A stretch of DNA of 40,099 bases from DASXTB01 sp036505615 (GTDB lineage: Bacteria; Acidobacteriota; UBA6911; JACQSX01). The notes below the pieces were generated by a model. That model made no database searches and was not told the origin of the DNA. It worked only from the letters and a program-made list of their open reading frames with translations. Below are positions 7,871-15,055 of the stretch, one piece after another. The DNA lies in NCBI GenBank assembly GCA_036505615.1, contig DASXTB010000066.1, positions 1 to 40,099 on the forward strand, read 5' to 3'. Both the position numbers and the translations under genes were made by a program. The stretch's first letter is position 1. The number at the start of each line of letters is the position of its first letter.

Positions 7871-10704
7871 AATCCAAAGATAGAAACCCGGCTGAAATCC
7901 TGGCACGAGCCATGGAAGCTGTGCGCCAGGATCAGATGGATTCAGCAGAAGTAAAGAAGGCCGCATCGCGCGTTTGGGCTCGTCTTGCCCAGGACCCGCA
8001 ATTGGGGCAATCTCCAGAGCCGCAAGCAGGCGTCTTCGAAGGCGTTCCGGCGGACGCAATTGGCAGAATCGGAAGCTGCGTCGATTTTCAGGCGTTGATA
8101 CCTTCTTATCTTGCCGGCAATCTTAACCCTTCGCGGGTTTTGCTTCTCGAAGACCATACCGGCGAGTGTATTCCCTGCCGGAGAGCTCTGCGTGAGGCGC
8201 GACTGCAGCCGGCCATGCCCGCAAAACGTGGTACGGCTTCGCCTCAATTGCCTGCCGCCAACAGTCAGCGAAATCTTCTCAGGTGGGGAATTGCAGCCGC
8301 CATTTTTCTCGCGATTGCTTTAACGCAGTTGGACCGGCTGCAATGGTTGCTTCCGCTGCCCGCCGAAACGCACGCTATTGCCCAAAGAGTAGACGGGACT
8401 TTGTTCCGCGTATCACCAGAGGGGACTCAGGCCATGGCCGCCGGCGGCAAAATCGGACAGCGTGAGGAAATCCGCACCGCCATGAATTCAGGGGCGGTCG
8501 TGAGGCTGGCAGACGGCTCGACAATTGAGATGGGCGAGCGTTCTCAGCTCTCGTTGGAAGCAGCCCGAGACGGAACGACCATCCGACTGGGCCGCGGCAA
8601 GGTGATCGTTGAAGCAGCCCGGCAGCGCAGCGGCCATCTTTACGTGGCCACCAACGACTGCCTGGTTTCGGTCACCGGAACAGTGTTCTCGGTCAATAAA
8701 GGCGCCAAGGGCTCGCGGGTTTCAGTTATTGAGGGGGATGTTTGGGTGCAACAGGGAAAATCAAAGCAGGTCCTGCACCCGGGCGAGCAACTGGCGACTC
8801 ACTCCAGTCTCACCGCCGTTGCCGTAGAACAGGAGATTTCCTGGAGCCGGAATGTAGATGCGCACATTGCGCTGTTGCGCGAGCTCACGAAACTTCGCAA
8901 TGAGCTATCGGGAAAGCTCTCGGGACCGAGCTTGCGTTATGACTCCCGGCTTTTGGCGCTGGTCCCTGAAGACACCGTGCTGTACGCCGCCTTCCCCAAC
9001 ATCAGTGAGACGCTCGGTCATGCCTATGACATCTTCCGGCGGCATGTGGGCGAAGATCCGGCCCTGAGCGCTTGGTGGGACGAGCGGGCGCGATCTGCCC
9101 ACGGCAAGCCAAACCTGGAAGAGATGATTGAGCGGATGCGGCGTCTGGGAAGTTTCCTGGGCGATGAAATCGTGATCGCCATCCCAAAGCATGAAACGCG
9201 CGGGTATGGCGAACCATTGGTGATGGCGGAAGCGCGGAATCCATCCGAACTTGCAGCGGCACTGGAAGACGATGCACTCCGATTGAACTCAGTCTCAGGG
9301 AATGGCGCGCTATTTCGAGTGGTGCACAACATTGGAGAGCTTTCCAACAGGCAGACGGCAGCAGGCCGAGGGCAGGAGGCAGTCGGCGAGAGGCAGGAGG
9401 CAGCGGGCAGACGGGAGGAGGCAGACGGCAGGAAGCAGGAGGCAGGAGGCAGGGGACTGTCGCAAAAGAGAGCTGAAGGCGGCACCAGTGAGTTTTCCAT
9501 CTTTCTTGGCAATGGTCTCGTTGCCGCTTCGGCTTCGACCGAGGAGTTGCGACAATTGGTGGAAGTTCAGCAAGGAAGAGCCGGGAACCAGTTTTTGGGA
9601 TCAAAGTTTCACTCGCGGATTGGGAGCGCTTACTCAGAGGGCGCGGGCTGGCTTTTTGCCGCTGACATGGAGCGCATTCTTCAAGACCTTCGCGAGAAGG
9701 AGCAGCATCGCAGCAACCCGTTTGGCCGCTACCTGGGAATTTCCGACATCACACAACTGGTGGCCGAGCAGAAGTCAGTCGGCGGAGAATCTGAAAATCG
9801 CGTGATTGTAAGCTTCGACAAGTCACGGCAGGGTATTGCCGGGTGGCTTGCGGAGCCGGCTCCCATGGGTGCGCTCGATTTCGTTTCGCCCGACGCGTTG
9901 GGAGTGGCGGCTTTTGCGGTACGAAATCCCGCATCGCTAGTAGACGAAATTTTCAGCTTGATTCAGAAGTCTGATCAAAAAGCGTGGCAGCAGATCCTGG
10001 ATTTTCAGTCGCAGCGCGGAGTGAACATTCGGAGCGATATCGCAGCGCCACTGGGCGGTGAATTTTTGTTTGCGCTGGACGGGCCCGTTCTGCCGAACCC
10101 TTCTTGGAAGATAGTGGCCGAAGTGTACGATACGGCGCGACTTCAGAATACTCTGAAATGGGCCGTCGAGCAGTACAATCAGGAAGCCTCAAAGGACGGG
10201 AAATCAGGTCTGATGCTTACTCAGGAATCACTGGGTGGCAAAGTCTTTTATCGGTTGGTCTCGCAGGATACAGGCTATGAAGCCGACTATGTTTTCCATG
10301 ACGGATACCTGGTGATGGCGCCAAGTCGGACACTGCTGCTTCAGACCCTGCAGTATCGCGATACCGGTTACACACTGCCCAACTCGCCCGCCTTCAAGGC
10401 GCTTCTGCCGGTTGACGGGCGTGCCCATTGTTCGGCGCTGATTTATCACAACATCCTTTCCACCATGGGAGCTCTCGCGCAACACCTTCCTCAGGCGGAC
10501 AGTAAATTGAGCTCAGAACAATTCCGATCTCTTCAGCAAATTGCGTCCCAGAGCCCTCCGGCGCTTATCTGCATCTATGCGGAAAACGATAGGATCATTG
10601 CTGCGGCAAAAGGGGAGGTTTTCGATCTGGGAACATTGGCTGGTTTTGGCAGTTTGGGAGACCTGCTGTCCTTGCCGGCGGGGGCGGCGAAGAAGGCCAA
10701 GTAA
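7867..10704 (+). CDS. Anti-sigma/FecR-domain membrane protein with large extracytoplasmic domain
   Basis: The 945-residue protein has four parts. Residues 65-110 contain a zinc-finger-like HTGECIPC (His97, Cys101, Cys104), as in anti-sigma factors. One membrane segment lies at about 139-155. A FecR domain follows at about 170-310, with LADGSTIEMGERSQL, LGRGKVIVEA, VTGTVFSV and SVIEGDVWVQQG. The rest (about 330-940) looks like the DUF3352 type, with VPEDTVLYAAFP, LGDEIVIAIP and later LGGEFLFALDG. The gene overlaps the sigma factor by 4 bp. Residues about 495-530 are encoded by a 15-unit heptamer array (9350-9454) and read as a repeated R-Q-E-A-x-G pattern; this stretch looks inserted into the FecR/DUF3352 protein. 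Inference: it senses the envelope and controls the sigma factor. The substrate or signal is unknown. Confidence 0.85.
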   Translation: MKSKDRNPAEILARAMEAVRQDQMDSAEVKKAASRVWARLAQDPQLGQSPEPQAGVFEGVPADAIGRIGSCVDFQALIPSYLAGNLNPSRVLLLEDHTGECIPCRRALREARLQPAMPAKRGTASPQLPAANSQRNLLRWGIAAAIFLAIALTQLDRLQWLLPLPAETHAIAQRVDGTLFRVSPEGTQAMAAGGKIGQREEIRTAMNSGAVVRLADGSTIEMGERSQLSLEAARDGTTIRLGRGKVIVEAARQRSGHLYVATNDCLVSVTGTVFSVNKGAKGSRVSVIEGDVWVQQGKSKQVLHPGEQLATHSSLTAVAVEQEISWSRNVDAHIALLRELTKLRNELSGKLSGPSLRYDSRLLALVPEDTVLYAAFPNISETLGHAYDIFRRHVGEDPALSAWWDERARSAHGKPNLEEMIERMRRLGSFLGDEIVIAIPKHETRGYGEPLVMAEARNPSELAAALEDDALRLNSVSGNGALFRVVHNIGELSNRQTAAGRGQEAVGERQEAAGRREEADGRKQEAGGRGLSQKRAEGGTSEFSIFLGNGLVAASASTEELRQLVEVQQGRAGNQFLGSKFHSRIGSAYSEGAGWLFAADMERILQDLREKEQHRSNPFGRYLGISDITQLVAEQKSVGGESENRVIVSFDKSRQGIAGWLAEPAPMGALDFVSPDALGVAAFAVRNPASLVDEIFSLIQKSDQKAWQQILDFQSQRGVNIRSDIAAPLGGEFLFALDGPVLPNPSWKIVAEVYDTARLQNTLKWAVEQYNQEASKDGKSGLMLTQESLGGKVFYRLVSQDTGYEADYVFHDGYLVMAPSRTLLLQTLQYRDTGYTLPNSPAFKALLPVDGRAHCSALIYHNILSTMGALAQHLPQADSKLSSEQFRSLQQIASQSPPALICIYAENDRIIAAAKGEVFDLGTLAGFGSLGDLLSLPAGAAKKAK
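9350..9454 (+). repeat. In-frame heptamer array inside the FecR gene (15 units)
   Basis: Fifteen consecutive 7-bp units of type GGCAGGA (variants GGCAGAC, GGCAGCG, GGCGAGA, AGCAGGA) give 105 bp, exactly 35 codons, so the frame is kept. Three units make one 7-residue peptide repeat. The same unit makes up the intergenic array at 39906-40045. Confidence 0.93.
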
Positions 10705-10705
10705 A

Positions 10706-10737
10706 TTTCGAATGACGAAGTTCGAATTGCGAATGCG
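10706..10737. repeat. CGAATG-type short array between FecR and ABC genes
   Basis: Units TCGAATG, TTCGAATT and GCGAATG fill the 33 bp between the FecR stop and the next ATG. No ribosome-binding site is visible in it. Confidence 0.6.
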
Positions 10738-11667
10738 ATGACCCCTTACATCGAGCTTGAAGACCTCACAGTGCGGCTGGGATCTCGACCCATCCTCAAA
10801 AACCTTGAAGGGTCGTTTGGCGGACGGGCGATCGGACTGCTGGGTCCAAACGGGGCCGGCAAGACAACGTTGCTTCAAACCTTATTGGGTTTCTATCAGC
10901 CGAGTAAAGGTAGCGCCCGGGTGTTCGGCTTCGATATTCGCAATCAACTGCGCCAGGTTCGCCGCCTGATCGGGTACATGCCTGAGAACGACTCTTTCAT
11001 AGCGAGCATGACGGGAATCCGCTTTGTCCGCCTGATGGCCGAGCTCTCCGGGCTTCCTGCTGCGGCGGCGATGGAACGCGCGCACGAAGCGATGTTTTAT
11101 GTCGGCTTGGGCGAGGCCCGCTACCGACAGATGGGCACCTATTCGCTGGGAATGAAACAACTGATCAAACTGGCGCAAGCAATCGTACATGGCCCGCAAT
11201 TGTTATTTCTGGACGAACCGACCAATGGGCTGGACCCTCCGGCGCGCCAGCGAATGATAAATTTAATTCGCGGGATCCGCGACCAGGGCGAAATCAAATT
11301 GATTCTTTCCTCTCACCTGCTTCGCGATGTAGAGGAGTGCTGCGAAGAGGTTTTGATTTTGAAAGACGGGCACGTCGCCTTCTACTGCAACCTGGAAGAA
11401 GAGAGAAGGGCCAATCGCAAGTTTCTCGAGATGGAGACCCACGGCGATTGCGCTCCGTTTCTGGAAAAGGCCCAGCAGATGGGATGTGAGTACGCCAGAA
11501 AAAACAGCCGTAGGATCAAAATGGTTCTCCCGGATGGAGTAGAGATTCTGGATCTCTATCGAATTGCCGCAGAAAGCCGGTTGCAGATCCGCCGGCTCGA
11601 CTATAAGCGTGATTCGCTGCAGGATATTTTTCTGAAGGCCATGGAGGAACCGCATGGCAGTTTATAG
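10738..11667 (+). CDS. ABC transporter ATP-binding protein
   Basis: This 309-residue ABC-2 type ATPase has Walker A GPNGAGKTT at 36-44, signature YSLGMKQ, Walker B LLFLDEPTNGLD and switch His in SSHLL. The C-terminal 90 residues after the ATPase core (from about 225) form an extra soluble domain without recognised motifs, common in exporters of this class. It overlaps the next gene, a permease, by 14 bp, so the two are co-translated subunits of one transporter. It lies downstream of the sigma/anti-sigma pair, with only 33 bp between. The substrate cannot be deduced. Confidence 0.93.
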   Translation: MTPYIELEDLTVRLGSRPILKNLEGSFGGRAIGLLGPNGAGKTTLLQTLLGFYQPSKGSARVFGFDIRNQLRQVRRLIGYMPENDSFIASMTGIRFVRLMAELSGLPAAAAMERAHEAMFYVGLGEARYRQMGTYSLGMKQLIKLAQAIVHGPQLLFLDEPTNGLDPPARQRMINLIRGIRDQGEIKLILSSHLLRDVEECCEEVLILKDGHVAFYCNLEEERRANRKFLEMETHGDCAPFLEKAQQMGCEYARKNSRRIKMVLPDGVEILDLYRIAAESRLQIRRLDYKRDSLQDIFLKAMEEPHGSL

Positions 11668-12517
11668 ACAGGACTACCGCCGTTATGAAGGCCCGCTCAC
11701 CGATCCCCGGTGGCGCTTTATGGTCCTGCCTCGGTATTTCCTCGGCCAGGTCTTCCAGTCTCGTTTTTTTACTTTGTTCTTTGTCATCTGTCTTGCGGTT
11801 CCGGTGGGAGCTGCCCTGGGAATTTATTTCACGCACAACGTCAACGCTCTTCGCGCCCTTCACGTGCGCGTGGACAGATTGATTCCGATTGACGAGCGGT
11901 TTTTCCTTGGCCTTCTTTCGATTCAGAGCAGTTTTGGATTTCTCATGTCGGCGATCGTGGGGCCAGGATTGATTTCGCCGGATTTGGCAAACAACGCGCT
12001 GCCTCTTTATTTAAGCCGACCGTTCTCCAGGGCCGAGTATGTGCTGGGTAAAATGTCGATACTGGTAATTTTGCTTTCGCTGATTACCTGGATTCCTGCT
12101 CTGCTGCTATTTGGTCTGCAGTGGAGTCTGGAAGGGAACGTCTGGATGCTGGAAAATCTGCGAATTGCCGCCGCCATCTTGGTCGATTCCTGTATCTGGA
12201 TCACTACTGTTTCGCTGTTGGCGCTGGCGTTGTCGGCATGGGTCAAATGGCGACCTGTGGCGGGAGCGCTTCTGTTCGGCGTCTTTTTTGCAGGCGCCGG
12301 ATTCGGGGAGGCCATTAACAATATCCTGTACACGAAATGGGGATATTTGATCAATCTGGCGGCATTGATGGAAACAATTGCGACCTGGCTTTTTCTGGGG
12401 TTGGAATCGCCGAAATGGATCCCGGTTTGGAGCGCTTGTTTGTCGCTGCTGGCAGTGTGCGGCATTTGCCTGTTGCTGCTGGCGCAGAGGGTTCGAGCGT
12501 GTGAGGTTGTGAAGTGA
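11654..12517 (+). CDS. ABC-2 type transporter permease
   Basis: This 287-residue protein has about six membrane segments: FFTLFFVICLAVPVGAALGIYF early, then LISPDLANNALPLYLSRPFSRAEYVLGK, which is the conserved cytosolic 'LSRP' loop of ABC-2 permeases, followed by ILVILLSLITWIPALLLFG and three more segments to the C-terminus. It starts inside the end of the ATPase gene (14-bp overlap), so the pair forms one transporter. After its stop comes a palindromic repeat array and then another ATPase-permease pair. Confidence 0.88.
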   Translation: MAVYRQDYRRYEGPLTDPRWRFMVLPRYFLGQVFQSRFFTLFFVICLAVPVGAALGIYFTHNVNALRALHVRVDRLIPIDERFFLGLLSIQSSFGFLMSAIVGPGLISPDLANNALPLYLSRPFSRAEYVLGKMSILVILLSLITWIPALLLFGLQWSLEGNVWMLENLRIAAAILVDSCIWITTVSLLALALSAWVKWRPVAGALLFGVFFAGAGFGEAINNILYTKWGYLINLAALMETIATWLFLGLESPKWIPVWSACLSLLAVCGICLLLLAQRVRACEVVK

Positions 12518-12519
12518 AG

Positions 12520-12786
12520 CGCAGTTCGCAGTTCCCAGTTGCCAGTTCCCAGTTGCCAGTCCTCAGTGCCCAGTTCTTAGTTCCCAGTTCTCGGTGTGCA
12601 ACTCTTACTGTCGCCTGCAAACGTTCAGGAATCAGCGGACAGTTCTTAGCGGCGAGCTAACGTGTGACCGCAATAACTGAGACTAAGTACTGGGCACTGG
12701 GAATTGGCAACTAGGTACCGGAGCACTGGGTACTGGAAACTGGTTACTGGGAACCAGGCTCTGAGCACTGGGCACTGCGCACTTCT
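12520..12786. repeat. Palindromic heptamer array (CAGTTCC / ACTGGGC type)
   Basis: The left arm, about 12523-12597, has roughly ten units such as CAGTTCC, CAGTTGC, CAGTGCC and TAGTTCC. A unique centre of about 90 bp follows. The right arm, about 12685-12782, has units such as ACTGGGC, ACTGGGA and ACTGGAA, the inverse of the left arm. It ends 12 bases before the ATPase start. Open frames running through it (for example from 12704 into the ATPase) reflect repeats, not protein. Confidence 0.9.
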
Positions 12787-12793
12787 TACGATA

Positions 12794-13732
12794 ATGAGCG
12801 ATACTCAAATCATCTTCGAGAACGTCTCCAAGTTCTATGGCGAGGTCCTGGGAGTCAACCGCATTTCTCTGGCCATTGATCCGGGAGTGACCAGCCTGGT
12901 CGGGCCTAATGGTTCGGGCAAGACAACCCTGATGAATTTGATGACGGGGATTTTAAAGCCTACCCGGGGAAAAATTCAGCTTTTGGGAATACCGGCGGAC
13001 CATCCCGAGAAGTTCTGCGGCAAGGTGGGATACTGCACACAGTTCGATGCGTTTCCCAAAGGCCTGACGGGTTATGACTTCATTTATTCGTTCCTGAAGG
13101 TTCACGGCTACGTTCATCGCGAGGCGGAACAGCTCACGCGCCGTGCTTTGGAGCATGTGGGGATGACAGAGGCGGCCGGCAGGCGGGTAGCCGGGTATAG
13201 CAAGGGAATGCGCCAGCGCATTAAGCTGGCTCATGCCATCAGCCATCGGCCATCGCTGCTTGTTTTGGATGAGCCGCTCAACGGTCTCGATCCTATGGCC
13301 AGAGCGGAAGTGATCGACCTCTTCCAGGCGCTCGGGAGGGAGGGCCTGCATGTGGTCATTTCCAGTCACATTCTTCATGAGGTCGAAAGCATTTCCGATC
13401 GCGTGGTGCTCCTCAGCAATGGATACGTTGTTGCTGAAGGGGATATCCATGATGTTCGAGGCGAAATGGACGACCACCCCATGCAAATCCTGGTCCGGTG
13501 CGACAGGCCTGCCATCGTCGCTTCTCGACTATTTCAGCTGGACCATGTCGTCGAAGTGAAACTCAACAAAGACGGACGCGGGCTTCTAGTCAAGACCAGC
13601 GACGTCGATCAGTTTTACCTGATGTTGAACAGCTTGGTGCTGGAGAATGAATTGCTGATCGAAGCAGTCGCCCCGGCTGATGATGATGTTAATTCAGTGT
13701 ACCAATACTTGATTGGGAAGAACGGAGGTTAG
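12794..13732 (+). CDS. ABC transporter ATP-binding protein
   Basis: The ATG at 12794 gives the normal family start MSDTQIIFENVSKFYG; the frame is open upstream only through the repeat array, giving low-complexity residues that are not part of the protein. The 312-residue product has Walker A GPNGSGKTT at 37-45, a regular Q-loop (YCTQFD), signature YSKGMRQ, Walker B LLVLDEPLNGLD and switch His in SSHIL. A C-terminal domain of about 85 residues follows the core. Its partner is the permease at 13954, beyond another repeat array. Together with 10738-12517 the cluster codes two complete ABC exporters. Confidence 0.93.
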   Translation: MSDTQIIFENVSKFYGEVLGVNRISLAIDPGVTSLVGPNGSGKTTLMNLMTGILKPTRGKIQLLGIPADHPEKFCGKVGYCTQFDAFPKGLTGYDFIYSFLKVHGYVHREAEQLTRRALEHVGMTEAAGRRVAGYSKGMRQRIKLAHAISHRPSLLVLDEPLNGLDPMARAEVIDLFQALGREGLHVVISSHILHEVESISDRVVLLSNGYVVAEGDIHDVRGEMDDHPMQILVRCDRPAIVASRLFQLDHVVEVKLNKDGRGLLVKTSDVDQFYLMLNSLVLENELLIEAVAPADDDVNSVYQYLIGKNGG

Positions 13733-13735
13733 TGT

Positions 13736-13938
13736 TTCCGGGCCTCGGGTGTTGGGGGTTGGGTCTTGGGTCTTGGGTGTTGGGTATTTGGTGTTGGGTG
13801 TTGGGTGTTGGGTGTTGGGTGCTAGGTTCTGGGTGTTGGATATTGGGCTTGTGGTTTCAGGTTCCAAGTTTCAGGTTTCAAATCCAACACCCAACACCCA
13901 AGACCCAGAACCCAACACCCAAGACCCAACACCGAAAC
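13736..13938. repeat. Palindromic heptamer array (TGGGTGT type)
   Basis: The G-rich left arm, about 13740-13850, is made of units such as TGGGTGT, TGGGTCT and TTGGTGT. A short centre (about 13850-13885, GGTTTCAGGTTCC-like) follows, then a C-rich arm, about 13885-13935, with units such as ACACCCA, AGACCCA and GAACCCA. It starts right after the ATPase stop and ends about 16 bp before the permease start. Both this array and the one at 1203-1478 end in GAAACTGG. Confidence 0.92.
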
Positions 13939-13953
13939 TGGAGACTGCAAAAT

Positions 13954-14778
13954 ATGGATAAAGTAGCGAAGCTCTGGCTTCGCCAGGTCCTTGCCATTTG
14001 GAGATTGGAAGCGACCAAGGCCTTCCGCGGCCGGCGGATGGTCGGTGTCTACTTCCTGGCGCTGGCGCCGGTGTTGCTGCTGGGCCTCAGGGCTGCACTG
14101 ACATTGCACCCGCAGGAAAGGAGTAACCTTGGCTTGGCGGGCGTTATTTACGCCGGTTTGTTTCAGTTGTTCATGTTGAGACTGGCCATCTTCTTTGGCT
14201 GTGTTGGAATTTTTACTCAACTCTTCCGTGGAGAAATTCTGGAAAAGACGCTTCATTATTACCTGCTCACGCCAGTGCGACGGGAGGTTCTCGTAGCTGG
14301 CAAGTATCTTTCCGGGCTGGCAGCCGCCGTGGTTCTGTTTGCCGGAAGTACCACAGCGACATTTGTTCTCCTTTACGTCCCCTACGGTTCAGAGATCATC
14401 CGCGATTATTTTTCACGCGGTCCCGGTCTGAAGCATCTCGGAGCGTACATCGGTGTGACCGTGCTGGCTTGTCTTGGTTATGGCGCGGTGTTTCTGCTGG
14501 TGGGCCTTTTTTTTCGCAATCCTATGATTCCGGCTGCGATTGTCCTTGGCTGGGAATCAATTAATTTTGTCCTCCCCCCGTTGCTGCAGAAAATCAGCGT
14601 AATCCACTACCTCCAATCGCTTTGTCCGGTTGCAATTCCAGCCGGTCCTTTCGCGGTTTTGGTAGAGCCCACATCCGCCTGGATTTCTGTGCCCGGCGTG
14701 CTGCTGGTAACTGCCGCCGTGCTCTTTCTTGCCAGCTTGAAAATGAGGCACGTCGAGATCACCTACAGCACCGACTAG
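13954..14778 (+). CDS. ABC-2 type transporter permease
   Basis: The ATG at 13954 (MDKVAKLWLRQVLAIW) is chosen; the open frame extends upstream only through the repeat array. The 274-residue protein has about six membrane segments, including GVYFLALAPVLLLGLRAAL, the conserved loop ILEKTLHYYLLTPVRREVLVAGKYL, and pairs of segments at GVTVLACLGYGAVFLLVG and LLVTAAVLFLAS. GGAG lies about 11 bases before the start. It is the partner of the ATPase at 12794 and the last gene of the sigma-FecR-ABC cluster. Confidence 0.87.
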   Translation: MDKVAKLWLRQVLAIWRLEATKAFRGRRMVGVYFLALAPVLLLGLRAALTLHPQERSNLGLAGVIYAGLFQLFMLRLAIFFGCVGIFTQLFRGEILEKTLHYYLLTPVRREVLVAGKYLSGLAAAVVLFAGSTTATFVLLYVPYGSEIIRDYFSRGPGLKHLGAYIGVTVLACLGYGAVFLLVGLFFRNPMIPAAIVLGWESINFVLPPLLQKISVIHYLQSLCPVAIPAGPFAVLVEPTSAWISVPGVLLVTAAVLFLASLKMRHVEITYSTD

Positions 14779-14787
14779 CACCTTAGG

Positions 14788-14862
14788 GGCGCACTCTTGC
14801 GTGCTTGCGGGTAGAGGGAGCACGCTGGAAGCGTGCGCTCCCAGCGGGCGTGAGTGTGAATT
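14788..14862. repeat. Intergenic palindrome
   Basis: GGGAGCACGC and GCGTGCGCTCCC (14816-14842) form a stem around a GGAA-containing loop, and flanking GCACTCTTGCG/GGCGTGAGTGTG can extend it. It lies just after the permease stop and might end transcription, but there is no T-run, so a repeat is the safer call. Confidence 0.55.
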
Positions 14863-14907
14863 GTTCAAAAATCAACAAGTCATACCAATTGGTGCGATGG
14901 TTTCGTC

Positions 14908-14966
14908 GTGTCCGTAATGTCCTTTGTGGTTCAGAAAAGCTTAACCACCAAGGACACGAAGGACAC
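14908..14966. repeat. GTCCTTTGTGGTT hairpin, copy 1
   Basis: The left arm GTGTCC...TGTCCTTTGTGGTTC (14908-14933) pairs with the right arm TTAACCACCAAGGACAC...GGACAC (14941-14966) around a 7-base loop. A second copy lies at 24283-24333. It sits upstream of the GMC oxidoreductase gene. Confidence 0.85.
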
Positions 14967-15055
14967 AGCGTAGAATTTGCAATTTGGCTTAGCCACTCGT
15001 CTCCGGACCAACAACGAATCTCTGTCGGACTTTCAGTTGTGGTACAAGGAGTCTT

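Noticed and set aside
9002..9604. Overlapping minus-strand frames rich in P, L, A and S
   Set aside because: They are the reverse reading of the GGCAGGA array and of FecR codons.
12704..12793. Thirty-codon extension before the ABC ATPase
   Set aside because: It is read from the ACTGGGC array; MSDTQIIFEN at 12794 is the normal family start.
13732..13953. Low-complexity W/G/L-rich N-terminal extension of the permease reading frame
   Set aside because: It is a translation of the TGGGTGT array; the permease starts at the ATG 13954 after the array.
14816..14842. Rho-independent terminator after the ABC cluster
   Set aside because: There is a good stem but no T-run follows; called a repeat palindrome instead.
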